A stretch of DNA of 64,000 nucleotides from Proteles cristata cristata. Lineage: Eukaryota > Chordata > Mammalia > Carnivora > Hyaenidae. This document shows positions 47,561 through 59,094 of the stretch, one piece after another; the first letter of the stretch is position 1; each line of letters opens with the position of its first letter. The stretch covers positions 620,001 to 684,000 of the forward strand of contig JAESUZ010000455.1 in NCBI GenBank assembly GCA_017311185.1. Reading direction: 5' to 3'. The notes beneath the pieces were generated by a model, which did no database searches, was not told the DNA's origin, and saw only the letters and a program-made list of their open reading frames with translations. A program made the position numbers and the translations under genes.

Positions 47561-48626
47561 ATTAAGCAATTTTTGTTTGCTGTGCATTAAGCTAGGCTGA
47601 GATGAAAGAACAGAATCTCTGCCCAAGAAAACTTCAAAATGTTTTATACAACAGACAGTCAGCTGGTGACCACAATAGTGAGAATATTGAACACTATTCA
47701 GGGTTCACTCAGAGGACCATTTCATTTTGGCTCCTATTATCCCTTTGAAAAATACCTAGTGGAGGAAGTTCCTACCTCCTCTTGAACGAAAATTCTGGCA
47801 GGTCCAAGAGTTTCCTAATCATTCTTAAGTAATTCATATGGATATAATCATTTTAAGGCACAAAACACAGTCTTGATTCGGAAATGAGGAAGCCCATTTC
47901 CAAGTACCATCTGCACATTGGCGTTCTTTCCATGGTCAGACCCCTCCCTTTAGGGCTGGAGGGAAGTTGATTCATCCTGCACACTCACCTCTCCCTTCTC
48001 ACCTCCTCTCTCACCTTTTGGGGAGGACGGGGACTCACGGTAAGAAGGGATTCATTTTAACTAACATGTATTTAAAAAGTCTGACTTTGGTGAATTTGGG
48101 GAGGTTCTTTAGAACCCCCCTTTACTTTGTCAATGTCTTCATTCTCGTTCTCCTGACTCTTGCCCCAGCCCTTACGTTTTGGTTCCCCTTTGCTGAGAGC
48201 CTTCTACATTCAGGGCAGATATAGGAAAGGACCTAAGGCAATGTCTGCACAGCTCAGCTGTGACCCAGTGGAAACAGGCTCCTTCCTCCCTGGACACACA
48301 CTTGCAGTGGGGGCCACCCAACACAAAAACACATCCCATGTGGGATTCCCCAAGGGATCCCCCAAGCTCCCTCCCCAGTGGAGTCTCCAGGCTTGATTGG
48401 GGACAGTCCATGGCACCCCACAAGGTCAGGAGCACAATTTTTAACCCTCCTGGTGTTGGTGCCAAAGCCACGTCATTAGGTGTGAGGCTAAAGTCAGATA
48501 ACCCCTACCCTTGCCCTTGGGAGGTCAGACTCACAACTATTGTCAAGGAAACCCTCTGCTTCAAAACTTCCCTCAAGTTCTCTGGGTGTTCTGGGGATTC
48601 TTTCCTCAGATATTTTTCCTTGAAAA
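47561..48626. other. unique DNA with a 162-codon open frame
   Basis: The + strand frame at 48260-48748 runs into the next SINE and lacks motifs, so it is probably chance. The first 80 bp may be a diverged L2 end. Confidence 0.3.
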
Positions 48627-48638
48627 GTTCAAAAGTTC

Positions 48639-48862
48639 GGGGCCCCTGGGAGGCTCAGTCAGTTAAGCATTCGACTTTGGCTCAGGTCATGATCCCATGG
48701 TTTGTGAGTTCAAACCCTGCACTGGGCTCTGTGCTGACAGCTTTATGACTGGAGCTTGCTTTGGATTCTGTGTCACCCTCTCTCACTTCCTCTCTCCTGC
48801 TCATGCTGCCTCTCTCTCTCACAAATAATTAAACATAAAAAAACTTTTTAATCAGAAAAAAA
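48639..48862 (+). mobile_element. feline CAN-SINE, approximate 12-bp TSD
   Basis: Head ggcccctgggaggctcagtc, core ctcaggtcatgatcccatgg, CT block and a long A-rich tail. TSD gttcaaaagttc / attcaaaaggtc at 48627-48638 and 48863-48874. Confidence 0.93.
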
Positions 48863-48874
48863 ATTCAAAAGGTC

Positions 48875-49510
48875 TACAGATGGCCTATCTCACCATTCAC
48901 ATCAGTGTTTTCTACCCCAGTGCCTTCCTCACGATTGCTACCATAACGCCCTGTTATGAACATAGTGTGGGGAACACTCAAGGGGTATTGGAAGGCCAGA
49001 GGAGGTGGCCACTAGAGCATCATCTCCTGTCTCCAAAACGCCTCACTTTCTGGGTGGAGAAGAAAGAAGTATTCTCAATATTCTTTCTCCAGATGAGCAA
49101 CGCAGTTGGAGTGAGTTCAACCCAACTTCCTACCAATAGAAATTTCCGTTTCCAAAGAAGGTTTGTTCAATGCACATGGTCAAATCAGAACTGAAGAGGA
49201 CCCTCAGATATTTTGGATTCATGATGTGACATAGGAACTGGACAAAGGTTCAGTGAGATTTTAATATTGAGAGTATTTCATACATTTGAATTCTCAGAAA
49301 ATATGTGGACAGTACGACACAGTGAAATGAGATCTGTTTATTCATGGGAGAAACTCAGGCAAATTTTAGGCTAAGTAAGTAAGTAAGTAAGTAACTAACT
49401 AACCTACTAAATATTTAGGGGCTGGAAACAAAAAATTCAGTATATTCTCGATCTAGGAAAAAAATAACTTACAACACCAGGAAGATCCAATTTCTGCCTC
49501 CACAGTAGAA
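48875..49510. other. unique DNA, includes (AAGT)n
   Basis: A tetranucleotide AAGT run of about 7 units lies at 49372-49403. Nothing else recognised. Confidence 0.35.
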
Positions 49511-49520
49511 TTACATCTTT

Positions 49521-49738
49521 TTCTGTGTCTTTTAAACTGTTTACTTTATTTCTGTGAGAGAGACATAGAACGTGAGCAGGGGAGGAGAAAAGAGAGAGAG
49601 AGACACAGAATTGGAAGCAGGCACCAGGCTCTGAGCTATCAGCACAGAGCCCGATGTGGGGCTCCAACTCACGAACCGTGACATCATGACCTGAGCTGAA
49701 GTCAGACACTTAACCGACTGAGCCACGCAGGTGCTCCG
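49521..49738 (-). mobile_element. feline CAN-SINE, 10-bp TSD
   Basis: Minus-strand copy with acgtgagcaggggaggagaa and head gagccacgcaggtgctcc. TSD ttacatcttt at 49511-49520 and 49741-49750, the latter followed by a further partial copy of the same word. Confidence 0.92.
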
Positions 49739-50108
49739 ACTTACATCTTTACATCTTTTTCAAATATATTATGTTTGGTGACAGAATACACCAACTATAA
49801 TATATAGTGATTTAACCAAACATGCAAAGAATAATAAATCATTGTCTTTTACTAGCAAAACTCAAAGAAGTCAGAAGAGAATAGAACCAGACACATCTGC
49901 CATTTTTCTTATACAACATATTTCTGAGACTTGATTTTAATTGTGATGAGGTATTTAATTTCTGTTCTGTGATTTAGATGGAGTACATCATAATATCGTC
50001 CTCAATCATTGTTGATGTCACAGAATGCTGTCCCCACAGTTAATTTTAAGAAAAAAATAAACAAGAAATCTATAAGCCAAATTGCAGGGACTACAATTCC
50101 AACCTTTA

Positions 50109-50219
50109 TTTTTTTAACATTTTATTTTTAGGTATTCTTTGCACCCAACATAGGGCTCAAACTCACAGCCCTGAGATCAAGAGTCTCATCACTGACTTAG
50201 CCAACCAGGCGCCCCTAAA
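50109..50219 (-). mobile_element. short carnivore SINE lacking the CT block
   Basis: About 110 bp: tail, then acatagggctcaaactcaca, agccctgagatcaagagtct and head agccaaccaggcgcccc. No polypyrimidine block, as in older CAN-SINE types. TSD aattccaaccttta at 50095-50108 and 50220-50233. Confidence 0.88.
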
Positions 50220-50277
50220 AATTCCAACCTTTAAAACAAACTCTGAGTAATTTAGAAAGACTTGGTCATTTGAAATA

Positions 50278-50519
50278 CAGCAAAACCTTGGATTGCGAGT
50301 AACTTGTTCCGTGAGTGTTCCACAAGACGAGCAAATATTTTTGAGAAAACGTAACTTGACCCAAGGAGCGATGTCTTGCCATATGAGTCGTATGTGACGC
50401 TGAACGTCACATGATCACAACTGAGCCAATGGTCCTTGAAATTTGCTTTGATATGCGAGTGCCCTGGATGACAAGTGTGGTTCTGGAACAAATTATGCTC
50501 TCAAACCAAGATTATACTG
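50278..50519. mobile_element. Tigger-like (Tc1/mariner) DNA transposon relic
   Basis: A 242-bp element bounded by TA at 50276-50277 and 50520-50521. The ends form imperfect inverted repeats over about 33 bp: left cagcaaaaccttggattgcg, right (reverse strand) cagtataatcttggtttgag, both continuing to a ttgttcc word. No transposase is left, so it is a MITE-type non-autonomous copy. Confidence 0.8.
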
Positions 50520-50521
50520 TA

Positions 50522-51318
50522 CATTCAAATGCCTTTTGGATAAGGCAGCAGTTCTAAGTAACTTTAACAACAAACAGGTCAAACCCTTGCCTTCTCTGGT
50601 TTCCCATTGTTGGGCCTCTAGAAGGAATAATTAGCCTCCGCACCCTGTTAACCCATGTCTTGTCCAAGCCATTCTCTCCTGACGGACAAAGCTTCTGGAA
50701 GACAGGAACCACGGAGGAAGACCAGGCCCCGTGTGCATTCAGCAGGTGCTGATTTGAGCAGTGTGGCTCCCTGTTGTCACTGCGAATGTCAAAGTAAAAT
50801 CTTGTAGCTAACCTTCAGTCCATCCACTCTCCGAGCACCCTGCTTTATTTATTCTCTACAGGGCAGGGAAGGAGAAAGGTCCTATGTGAGACTATATGTT
50901 TCTTGTTGAATCCTGACACCAAATTAGTACTGTGACCCCTGCCCGGGATGTTTTGGGATTGGGGTATGGGGTAGTGGGGTAACATTGTTAACACATTTTA
51001 TAGACGAGGCCCCTGAGACTTAAAGCATTCTCTCCAGGTACATTACTCTGTGACCAAAACAAAATTTAGTCCAGACTGGATGAGAAACATTGTGCAAGCT
51101 TTTTATTTCTGAAGTGAATTTAAATATGCTTTTAATGAGCCTGACGTAGTTAAATACATTTCTAAAATATTATATCTTGGGGAAAATGCATTTGATAAGA
51201 GTAGAATTCTTATACACTCATAATTGTTAACCTGAGATTATTAATTACTGTGAACAGAATAATTCTTATGATTCATAATTTTTCACCTGGGATTATTAAT
51301 TACTGTGTTTTCAGGTTT
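50522..51318. other. unique DNA, nothing firm
   Basis: A possible minus-strand MIR trace (cattttatagacgaggcccc) near 50993-51060. No exon. Confidence 0.3.
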
Positions 51319-51332
51319 TGATTCAATCTTTA

Positions 51333-51546
51333 CGTTTTTTTAATGTTTTTATTTATTTCAGAGAGAGAATGAGAGAGGCAGCGTGAACAGGAGAGGGTCA
51401 GAGAGAGAGGGAGACACAGAATCTGAAACAGGCACCAGACTCTGAGCTAGCTGTCACCACGGAGCCTGAAGCAGGGCTGGAACCCAGGAACCGTGAGACC
51501 TGAGCTGAAGTCGGATGCTTAACCGACTGAGCCACCCACGTGCCCC
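51333..51546 (-). mobile_element. feline CAN-SINE, perfect 14-bp TSD
   Basis: Minus-strand copy with the variant ctgagctagctgtcaccac and head gagccacccacgtgcccc. TSD tgattcaatcttta at 51319-51332 and 51547-51560. Confidence 0.95.
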
Positions 51547-51764
51547 TGATTCAATCTTTAAACCAAGAAATGAATACAAAGAAATACAGTGGATTCAATA
51601 ATTCTTAGGAAAAAAAATGAAAACTCCCCTAATGACAATCATTTTTCACAAGAGTAGAGCTTAAGCTCTATTTTAGAGATCGTCAGAAGGGCAGGTATTT
51701 TGTGTGATTATGGAGAATATCTTTATGTTGTTTTCATACACATAATTTCATGTTTTTGCCATCT

Positions 51765-51910
51765 TCTGAGATAAGGTGAGACAGATATTACATTTCCCCC
51801 TTTGTATACAGGACAGGGAAGCTCAGAGAGGTAACGTGACTTGACATGGTCACACAGCAAGGGTGTGTTCCAGCTGAGGTTTGGACCAAAGTCTTCCAAT
51901 CCTAGGACTC
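51765..51910 (-). mobile_element. MIR
   Basis: Minus-strand MIR core: aggacagggaagctcagaga, ggtaacgtgacttgacatgg, tcacacagcaagggtg. Confidence 0.7.
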
Positions 51911-52214
51911 TCTTTTGTCTCCATATGACACTATTTCCGCACAACAGCATGTCCCAAAGGAACGCAGTAAAGGCGACTCAAAGGAAAGAATCCATTGAAT
52001 CAGAGGCTAGCTCTCAGATTAGTATTTTTAAAAGTTTCGGGTTCCCAGTGCTCAGGAACATACTGGGGACGGGGAAGCACTTTTGTACACCGGCAGCTGC
52101 ATAGTCTGTCACATGCCTGCAGAAGTTGGTTCGGAAGTAGCCATTAGCGGGGACATACAGGGCGCCTCTTCCGAGAGCCTGGATTCTTAGAACTTATCTT
52201 GGGAATTAGTATTC

Positions 52215-52310
52215 ATGATACACGTCCAAGAATATTTATTGCAGATTTATTGTAATTGAGAAGCAGTGGGAATAACCTAAATGTTCATTAGTCTGTGACA
52301 GCTTCAAAAA
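52215..52310 (+). mobile_element. old L1 fragment
   Basis: aatatttattgcagatttat, then gtgggaataacctaaatgtt and cattagtctgtgac follow L1 3' ORF2 text. Confidence 0.6.
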
Positions 52311-52906
52311 AAAACCGTCTTGGATCTCTTGGGGAGATATAGTGTAAACTGGAGAGAAAACCACGCTGTGCTTTTAAGAACCATGCCCAGCACAGCCTTG
52401 GGTGGGAAGGCGCATATGCAACCACACTGGTGGGAAAATCTCATTTGTGCTGAACGGAAGAAGATGCATGAACGTGTCTGCGCAGCATCTATGCTGAGCA
52501 GCCCTCCGTGAGCTAGAGGCGCTCTGCGCGTGTGTCCACACCCGCTTGTCTGGTCAGAGAGGCCAGCGTGCAGGGCAGGGCCCTCTCCTCTGGTGCCAGT
52601 TGGGTTTGGCCCATGGGGGTGTCCTGCCAGAGGCAGGAGCGCAGGAGCAAGGAGGTCGGGGAGTTCGCTGCTCCTGCTCCAGGCCCCAGGGGCCCCCGGC
52701 TCCCTCGCAACAGCCCTGCCCTCGCTGAGCCCCTCCTCTGCCTTGGGTGCAGGGTGGGCGGGGCCGATAATAGCTTTAGGCGCCACGCTGACCCTTTTGG
52801 TTTCATTTCCCACCCAGGCCTTTGCAGACGGACCCTTTACTACATCTTCCTCACTGGATCCCTGTTGGAGGGTTCCGTGTGTTTCTTCTGTGGATTTGAC
52901 TGAAGC
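52311..52906. other. GC-rich unique DNA with long chance frames
   Basis: Overlapping open frames exist on both strands, the longest 233 codons (52304-53005, minus), which runs through the TG repeat as Thr-His dipeptides. GC content, not coding, explains the frames. No domain recognised. Confidence 0.35.
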
Positions 52907-52925
52907 TGTGTGTGTGTGTGTGTGC

Positions 52926-52959
<34 letters not shown>
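52907..52959. repeat. (TG)n microsatellite with CG interruptions
   Basis: About 26 TG units with two CG substitutions near the start. Confidence 0.95.
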
Positions 52960-52964
<5 letters not shown>

Positions 52965-53009
52965 TCACACAAATGCCTTACAGTCAGGTGAATTGTCTTT
53001 CTCAAAAAG

Positions 53010-53645
53010 ATATGGCCATGTCCTCACCCCCAGAACCTGAGAATGTGACCTTGTTTGGAAAACGGAGTCTTTGTAGATGTTATTAATGTAAGTATCTCAA
53101 GATGAGAACTTTCCAGATTTAGGTTGGGCCCAAAATGCAGTGACTGTTGTCCTTATTAAAGAAAGGTACAGAGGGGCGCCTGGGTGGCTTAGTCGGTTAA
53201 GCGCCCGACTTTCACTTAGGTCGTGATCTCATGGCTCGTGGGTTCGAGCCCTGCATCGGGCTCTGTGCTGACTGCCAGCTCAGAGCCTGGAGCCTGTTTC
53301 AGAGTCTGTAACTCCCTCTCTCTCTGACCCTCCCCTGCTCACGCTGTCTCTCTCTCTCCTAGAAATAAATAAAACATTAAAAAAATTTAAAAAAAAAAAA
53401 AAAGAAAGGTACAGAGAGACCTGACCCTACAGAGACATGGGTGGAGGCAGAAACGGGTGACTTGGCCACAAGCCAGGATACCAGCGGTGGCCTCAGAAGT
53501 CGGGAGAGGCAAGGAAGAGCACTCCCCTAGAGCCTCCAGAGCGACCCGGGACAAGCTGACATTTGGTCCCAGGCCCCTGGCCTCCAGACCTGTGAGAGAC
53601 ACGTGTCATTTCAGACCCCTGCTTTGTGGTGATCTTTTACGGAAG
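53010..53645 (+). mobile_element. MaLR-like LTR split by a young SINE
   Basis: Left part: gaatgtgaccttgtttggaa, gtctttgtagatgttattaa, tgttgtccttattaaagaaa. Right part after the SINE: acttggccacaagccaggat, ctcccctagagcctccagag, cctccagacctgtgagag. The order matches common MLT1/MaLR-type solo LTRs. No coding part remains. Confidence 0.6.
53174..53400 (+). mobile_element. young feline CAN-SINE, perfect 16-bp TSD
   Basis: Intact head ggcgcctgggtggcttagtc, diagnostic ctttcacttaggtc and ctgactgccagctcag, A-rich tail over 25 bp. TSD aaagaaaggtacagag at 53158-53173 and 53401-53416. It interrupts the LTR. Confidence 0.97.
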
Positions 53646-55005
53646 CTGTGTAAAATGAAGGCGCGCCTATACTTTATTAGCATTTCTATGTGTTTTGAAC
53701 ATAAGACAATTTCTAGACACATGTTTAGTTAACACTGGTAATAGTTTCCCTCTATGAGTGGGACACTTATGGGAACAGTTCCCTCTCCATTATCATTTGT
53801 GTACGGTTGTATGTGTTTAGAATGTGTTTATTTTGATGATTTATAAAGAGAAAATAGAGAAATACAGAATCAGAGGCTAAAATCCAAGGAAAGGGGATTT
53901 GTGCTGGAGAAGAGTTACAGCCCTGAAAAGCGTGGCCTTCTCATCCTGCTTAGTGTCTCCCCCCTCTCTACACAGCATGTGAGGGCTCCCGGGACAAATC
54001 CAGAGCTTTCCTCTTGCTTTTCTCACACATGATCCTTGCTGGACCACCTGCCTCCCACCTTCACAAATATGGGTCAGAGAACCCGGCTCAGAGCTCGCAG
54101 GAAGGGACTTCTCTAAACTACATTTTTCTTGAAATGTCTGTATTGTAATTAAAGCAAATGAAAAAACAAATGGCAGATCCCTTATGTGATGACATATCAA
54201 GGAAATAGATTATCCTTCATTAGCCATATTAGGCACAACCCGCGAGGTTGTGCGGTTCTCTTACTGTCCCCAATTTTTATTCTAAGTCAGTGCAAGCGTC
54301 TGAATTATTGAAGAATCAGTATTCATTGCCTTGTGGCTTTGGATGTATTGCGGGTCTTCTTCAGAAAAAAACATGTCTTGGTGTGCAATTTTGCAGCAGA
54401 CTATAATTTAGAGACCATGAAAACGAAGTCCAACATTAATATAAAAAATGAGCACTGTTTTGTTCCTCAGGAAATAGCTCTGGCATATTGTAGACACTTC
54501 TGTTTACTTATATGTAATAGACAGCCAATTCCAGGCAGAAGAAAAATGCTGTGCAGAGCGAGAATTGTGCAACAAAAATGCCTTTCTGTCCACTTACCTG
54601 AAAATAATGCTCGCATCTTCAGCCACTTCTTCTCCTCCATGCATCCTCTTGCTTTCAAAACAGTATTTTTTAGATTTTTACTTCCCATTATTCTCAAGAA
54701 AAAGGACTCTTATTCCAGTGTATTTTGAAAGGAAATTTACTTCTGGCCGGTGGTGCAAGGGTGAGGGTATGGATGGTGTGGGTCTGACATAACGCTGAAT
54801 CCGAGATCAGGAAGGAAATAGTTGTTGGTGCGTGAGGAAGACAGTCCGCATCTGTAAAGCACCCAAATATGGGATTGGAGAAAGAAAAATATCAATTGGC
54901 TGGGTGTTTTTCTCAACATTCTGTTAAATAACTTCTCTGATTTCTTTTCACTGGATGGATTATTTTCCCCTGGGTGGTGGTTGTTTGATCTGGGGTTTGA
55001 AATGT
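53646..55005. other. unique DNA with a small hairpin
   Basis: An 8-bp perfect hairpin gcacaacc-cgcga-ggttgtgc lies at 54233-54253. A 131-codon frame (54333-54728, +) lacks motifs. The block 54120-54560 has no repeat signature and might be conserved. Confidence 0.3.
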
Positions 55006-55011
55006 TAATTT

Positions 55012-55231
55012 GTTTAATTAATTAATTTTGGGAGAGAAGAAGAGAGAGACCACGTATGTGCGTGCACAAGCAGGGTAAGGACAGAGAGAGAGAGAGAGAG
55101 AGAATTCCAAGCAGGCTCCATACTGTCCGCACAGAGCCCGACGTTGGACTCAATCCCAGGAACTGTGAGATCATGACCTGAGACGACATCAAGAGTTGGA
55201 CACTCAACTGACTGAGCCCCCCGGGTGCTCT
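55012..55231 (-). mobile_element. feline CAN-SINE, older
   Basis: Minus-strand copy with (GA)n, gactcaatcccaggaactgt and head gagccccccgggtgctc. TSD not clear. Confidence 0.9.
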
Positions 55232-55275
55232 TGATTCTGTTTTAATCACTTGGTTGGACTGATGTAACTTGGGTT

Positions 55276-55400
55276 CGTTCATTCATTCATTCATTCATTC
55301 ATCGTTTGTTTTAATCGTTTGTGATGTCCCAGGTCCTCTGCCAGACACCGAGAAGATGGTCGTGAGGATACCAAAGGTTTCCTGGTGCTGCCTTTTCCCA
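55276..55400 (-). mobile_element. L2 3' end with (ATTC)7
   Basis: An ATTC tetramer run (55276-55302) followed by ggtcctctgccagacaccga is the minus strand of an L2 3' end with its GAAT tail. Confidence 0.55.
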
Positions 55401-55639
55401 TCGCACAGGCCACAGAGCAAGGCGTGTGCCACAGAGCATCCCCGGGTCTCTGTGCCTGACTCAGTTATGCTCCTGGTCCCAGCTGAAGGTCTTTATGTCG
55501 GAAGCAAATTAACTGTCTTTGTTGGGTTGGGTTTCGTTTTTCCACACAAAGACTGCAGACTTCTCAGCTATAGTGAAACTCCAACTTGTGATATAAGAGA
55601 AAGTGTTTCTACCAGAGGCCAGGTTTTGTTTTAATAACC

Positions 55640-56100
55640 TTTTTCATTTTAGGACAGTTTTAGATTTCTGAAGAAAGAATGAAAACAGCATAGAGATCCC
55701 CCTTCATGCCCCACACTCAGTTGTCTTTATTATTAACACGGCTCCACCGCCCGGTGCACCTGCCGCAGTTGACAAGCCAATGCCGATACGTTATTACTAA
55801 CCAGAGTCCATAGTGCTTTCTTATTTCCTTAGTTTGTTCCTGAAGTCCTTTTTCCTGTTTCAGGAAAATCACCCTGCATTGGGTTGTCACATCGCTGTAG
55901 AGTCCTCAGGCTCTGCGAATTTCCCCGACATTCCTATGTCCGATGACCTTGACAGATTAGAAGAGTCCTGGATGAGTATTTTGTGGGATGTCCCGCAGTG
56001 CAATCTATCTGATGATTATGTCATGATGAGACTGGGGTCATGGCTCCCCAGGGAAGGAATCCACAGAGGTAACTCTTCCTTCTCGTTGAGTCGTGTCTAC
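55640..56100 (-). mobile_element. old L1 3' UTR-type fragment
   Basis: The text acagttttagatttctgaag, tagagatcccccttcatgcc and tctgatgattatgtcatgat follows, on the minus strand, non-coding 3' text of old L1M elements. An open frame of about 100 codons here (55813-56118) is inside this repeat and not a gene. Confidence 0.5.
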
Positions 56101-56194
56101 AGTGGATGCCTGACATGACCCACCCTCCCTTCCTGGCTGAGGCTGTGTCTGTAAACTGGCTTCTTGCTTACTGTCTACACTGTACTTGTTCAAA

Positions 56195-56410
56195 GGCAGA
56201 CCCTGTGCTCATGGATCTGGGTTTGAATCTTAGTCCTGGGACCTGTTTCCCATCAAATATTTCAAACTCTCTTGAGCCTGTCCTTCCCATCTGTAAAATA
56301 GACATGTCTGCTTTGAAGGGTGGTTTCAAAGATGAGAAGTAACTTATTGAGAGCCTGAGATGCAGCTCTTGGAGTAGCGCCTGGTACATAAGTAGTTTCA
56401 TAATCAGTAA
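56195..56410 (+). mobile_element. MIR, near full length
   Basis: MIR blocks in order: tggatctgggtttgaatctt, ccttcccatctgtaaaatag, gatgagaagtaacttattga, tagcgcctggtacataagta. Confidence 0.8.
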
Positions 56411-56475
56411 TGCCCCTCCTTGACCTCTGGGCAGGAAGGTGTCATATGCAGATAGAAACCCATCCCTCGTTTTCT

Positions 56476-56695
56476 TGGGGCACCTGGGGAGCTCAGTCTG
56501 TTAAGCGTCCGACTTCAGCTCAGGTCATGATCTCACTGTTCGTGGGTTTGAGCCCCGCATTGGGCTCTGTGCTGACAGCTCAGAGCCTGGAGCCTTTCTT
56601 CAGATTCTGTGTCTCCCTCTCTCTATGTTCCTTCCCTGCTCATGCTGTCTCTCTCTCTCTCAAAAATAAATACAACATTAAATTTTTTTTAAAAA
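56476..56695 (+). mobile_element. feline CAN-SINE, 22-bp TSD
   Basis: Head ggggcacctggggagctcag, core ctcaggtcatgatctcactg, CT block, AT-rich tail. TSDs at 56454-56475 and 56696-56717 are identical except one G/A at a CpG. Confidence 0.96.
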
Positions 56696-56954
56696 AGAAA
56701 CCCATCCCTCATTTTCTACAAAAATAGCATAACTGCACATGTTTCTATGCCAAGCCAAGCAACATTGATTTACTGACAAGTTGTTTGTTGTTTACTATAC
56801 TTTCATGTATTTTGACAGAGAAGATACATTCAGGTGGAACTGTATGCTCTGGTTTCTAGTCTGTCGTGCAGGTGGTCAGTGACTGGACTCAGAGTGCCCT
56901 AGCCGCGTGAGATGATCTTACTACAGTGCCACCCATATTGCAGGTGCTTCATAG

Positions 56955-57085
56955 TTCTCGGAGCAGCCTGTGATGCAGGCGATGCTTCTTCCCTTTATAC
57001 ATGGACTTAGGAGCACAGAGGAAGTCACTCGTTCAAGGTTGGAAAGTGAGCAAGTGGGAGACATACCTTGGAGACGCATGTTCTC
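56955..57085 (-). mobile_element. MIR fragment
   Basis: ccctttatacatggacttag, gaggaagtcactcgttcaag and gttggaaagtgagcaagtgg match the minus-strand MIR core. Confidence 0.6.
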
Positions 57086-58435
57086 CTGAGCTTCCTGCGC
57101 AGATCATGCCACATCATGTAGCCTGTGGTTTGATGTTAGGTTAGGTCATCCGCTTGGTGTCTCCAGGGCCCTATGCCTCTCTGCTAATCTTGCCCTCGTG
57201 GAACATGGGCCATATGCACTGAGGCTCTCTGAGTGGAGCAGGCTGGCGATTTCTCTACAGAGGAAACACTTGCTTTAACTTTCCTCCTGTTTGCTTTAGC
57301 CAAGACTGAAAAATACCCCTTGGACACCTGCTTACACTTTATATTTGGAACACTGAAATATCACGTGGAGAAGCAGCCAAAAATCAGCCTGGTCTATTTT
57401 TATCAGAGCAGTAACAGCACAGAAAGTTGCCTACAGATTTATGATTGACATTTGGTCTTGTACACTTATACTTTCATTTTAGTTTTTAATATGAAGGGAA
57501 AATAACTTGTATGTGAAAATAATATTTAATATGAGATTTGCGATCTTTATGTAAATAGAATATGAAAAAATAATACCACTAAGAATTCCCCAGATGTTGC
57601 TTAATAGATTTGATAAATACAGATATCAACTTGACCACATATCTGTTTCCATAAATAAAACCACAAAGGATAAAACTTCATCACTAAGTGAGGCCGCTGT
57701 CACATTGCATCAGCCTATAATCATAGTGTGATGTAACATGTAGGAAAGAGATATAACACACAAACCTTGGTTGCATATTTTATTGGACATTTACTTAAGC
57801 ATATTTCCATCCTATTAATGGCTTAGTGTTGTTTGAAAAGCACCTCAGAATAATTATGTTGTCCTTTCCCATATTTATTGGCAACAGGACTATTACAATA
57901 AAATATCATGAAGAAAGCATCTCTCTTAAATGTCAGTTGCTCAGAGATATACAACAATGTGAAGTCCCTGTGTCAACTAATTAAAACCTGGACATATTCT
58001 GCTAAGACTCAGATTGGAAGAAGTGAATTATAAAAGTGAGGCTATGCAGTTATTGAGGTAGACACTTGATACTGAGGCAGACATTTGAGGCACTGCCGTG
58101 GCACGGTTAGAGATGGTACTATCTCTGTTTAGCAGAGCAAAGATTTTCCTCCCTTCTCGAAGAGCGGCGATCCTTGGACTTCAATATGCTTCACAGCCAG
58201 GCTGAAACATCAGAACCAGGAGAGCCTGGCTGGATCTCGCGACAGCAGGGATGTGTGTAGGGAGGTGCCTCAGGCCAGGGCGGGGCGGAAGGGCTCCCCA
58301 CGGTGAGGCTGGGAGTGTAGGGTTAGGATGTGGATCTGTGCAGAGAGCGTCTGCAGGAAGAAAGGTTAAAAGCAAGGTCATGAGTGGGAGCCAAGCTATC
58401 AAGGTGCTTTCGTGGCAAACCCATGTATCAGTATT
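57086..58435. other. unique DNA, nothing firm
   Basis: AT-rich in the middle. Short frames only. A GC-richer patch at 58230-58330 has no recognised element. Confidence 0.3.
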
Positions 58436-58754
58436 TTGTTCTGTTTTTAGCCTAGTAGGATTCCGCTGTACAGACATAACATACTCTGTGTGTCTTTCAC
58501 CAGCAGATGGCCATTTCCATGGTCTCCCCTACTTGCCTATTAGGAATGATGCTGCTAGTATTTGTGAAAGAGTCTTTTGGTGGATGTGTATTTTCATTCA
58601 GTAGATTCCTGAAGTAGACTTGTTGGGACACATGTCAGCTTTACGTTTAAATTATTAAGACGTTGATTCCAAAGTGGCTTAATTATTTTACATTCCACCA
58701 CAAAAGTTTGAGATTTCCAGTCTTTCCCTGTGAACACTTGGTATTGTCTGGATT

Positions 58755-58863
58755 TTCATTTATTTATTTATTTAGTCATTCATTTATTTATACGTTAGAA
58801 CTAGAGAGAGAGAGAGAGAGAGCAAGAGAGCATGAGTGGGGGAGGGGCAGAGAGAGAAAAATC
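58755..58863 (-). mobile_element. CAN-SINE remnant (tail and CT block only)
   Basis: Left part of a minus-strand SINE: an ATTT-rich tail, (GA)n and gcatgagtgggggaggggca. It stops at the insertion point of the next SINE and its head is missing. Confidence 0.75.
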
Positions 58864-58864
58864 T

Positions 58865-59084
58865 TTTTTTTTTAACTTTTAATGTTTATTTATTTTTGAG
58901 AGAGAGAGAGAGAGAGTGCAAGCAGGGAAGGGGCAGAGGGAGAGGGAGACACAGAATCCGAAGCAGCTCCAGGCTCCAAGCTGTCAGCACAGAGACTGAT
59001 GTGGGGCTCAAATTCACAAACCTTGAAATCATGACCTGAGTCGAAGTCAGATGCTTAACAGAGTGAGACACCCAGGTGCCCCGT
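58865..59084 (-). mobile_element. feline CAN-SINE in the nest
   Basis: Full copy: ttttaatgtttatttatttt, (GA)n, gagcccc-type head ending cacccaggtgcccc. TSD gagaaaaatct (58854-58864) versus gagaaaatct (59085-59094). Confidence 0.93.
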
Positions 59085-59094
59085 GAGAAAATCT

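Noticed and set aside
52304..53005. 233-codon minus-strand open frame, the longest in the window
   Set aside because: It begins in the TG/CA microsatellite (Thr-His repeats), crosses GC-rich DNA where all frames tend to be open, and ends near L1-like sequence. No domain recognised.
55813..56118. 101-codon frame preceded by an acceptor-like tttcctgtttcag
   Set aside because: It looked like an exon at first, but the DNA text matches old L1 3' non-coding sequence.
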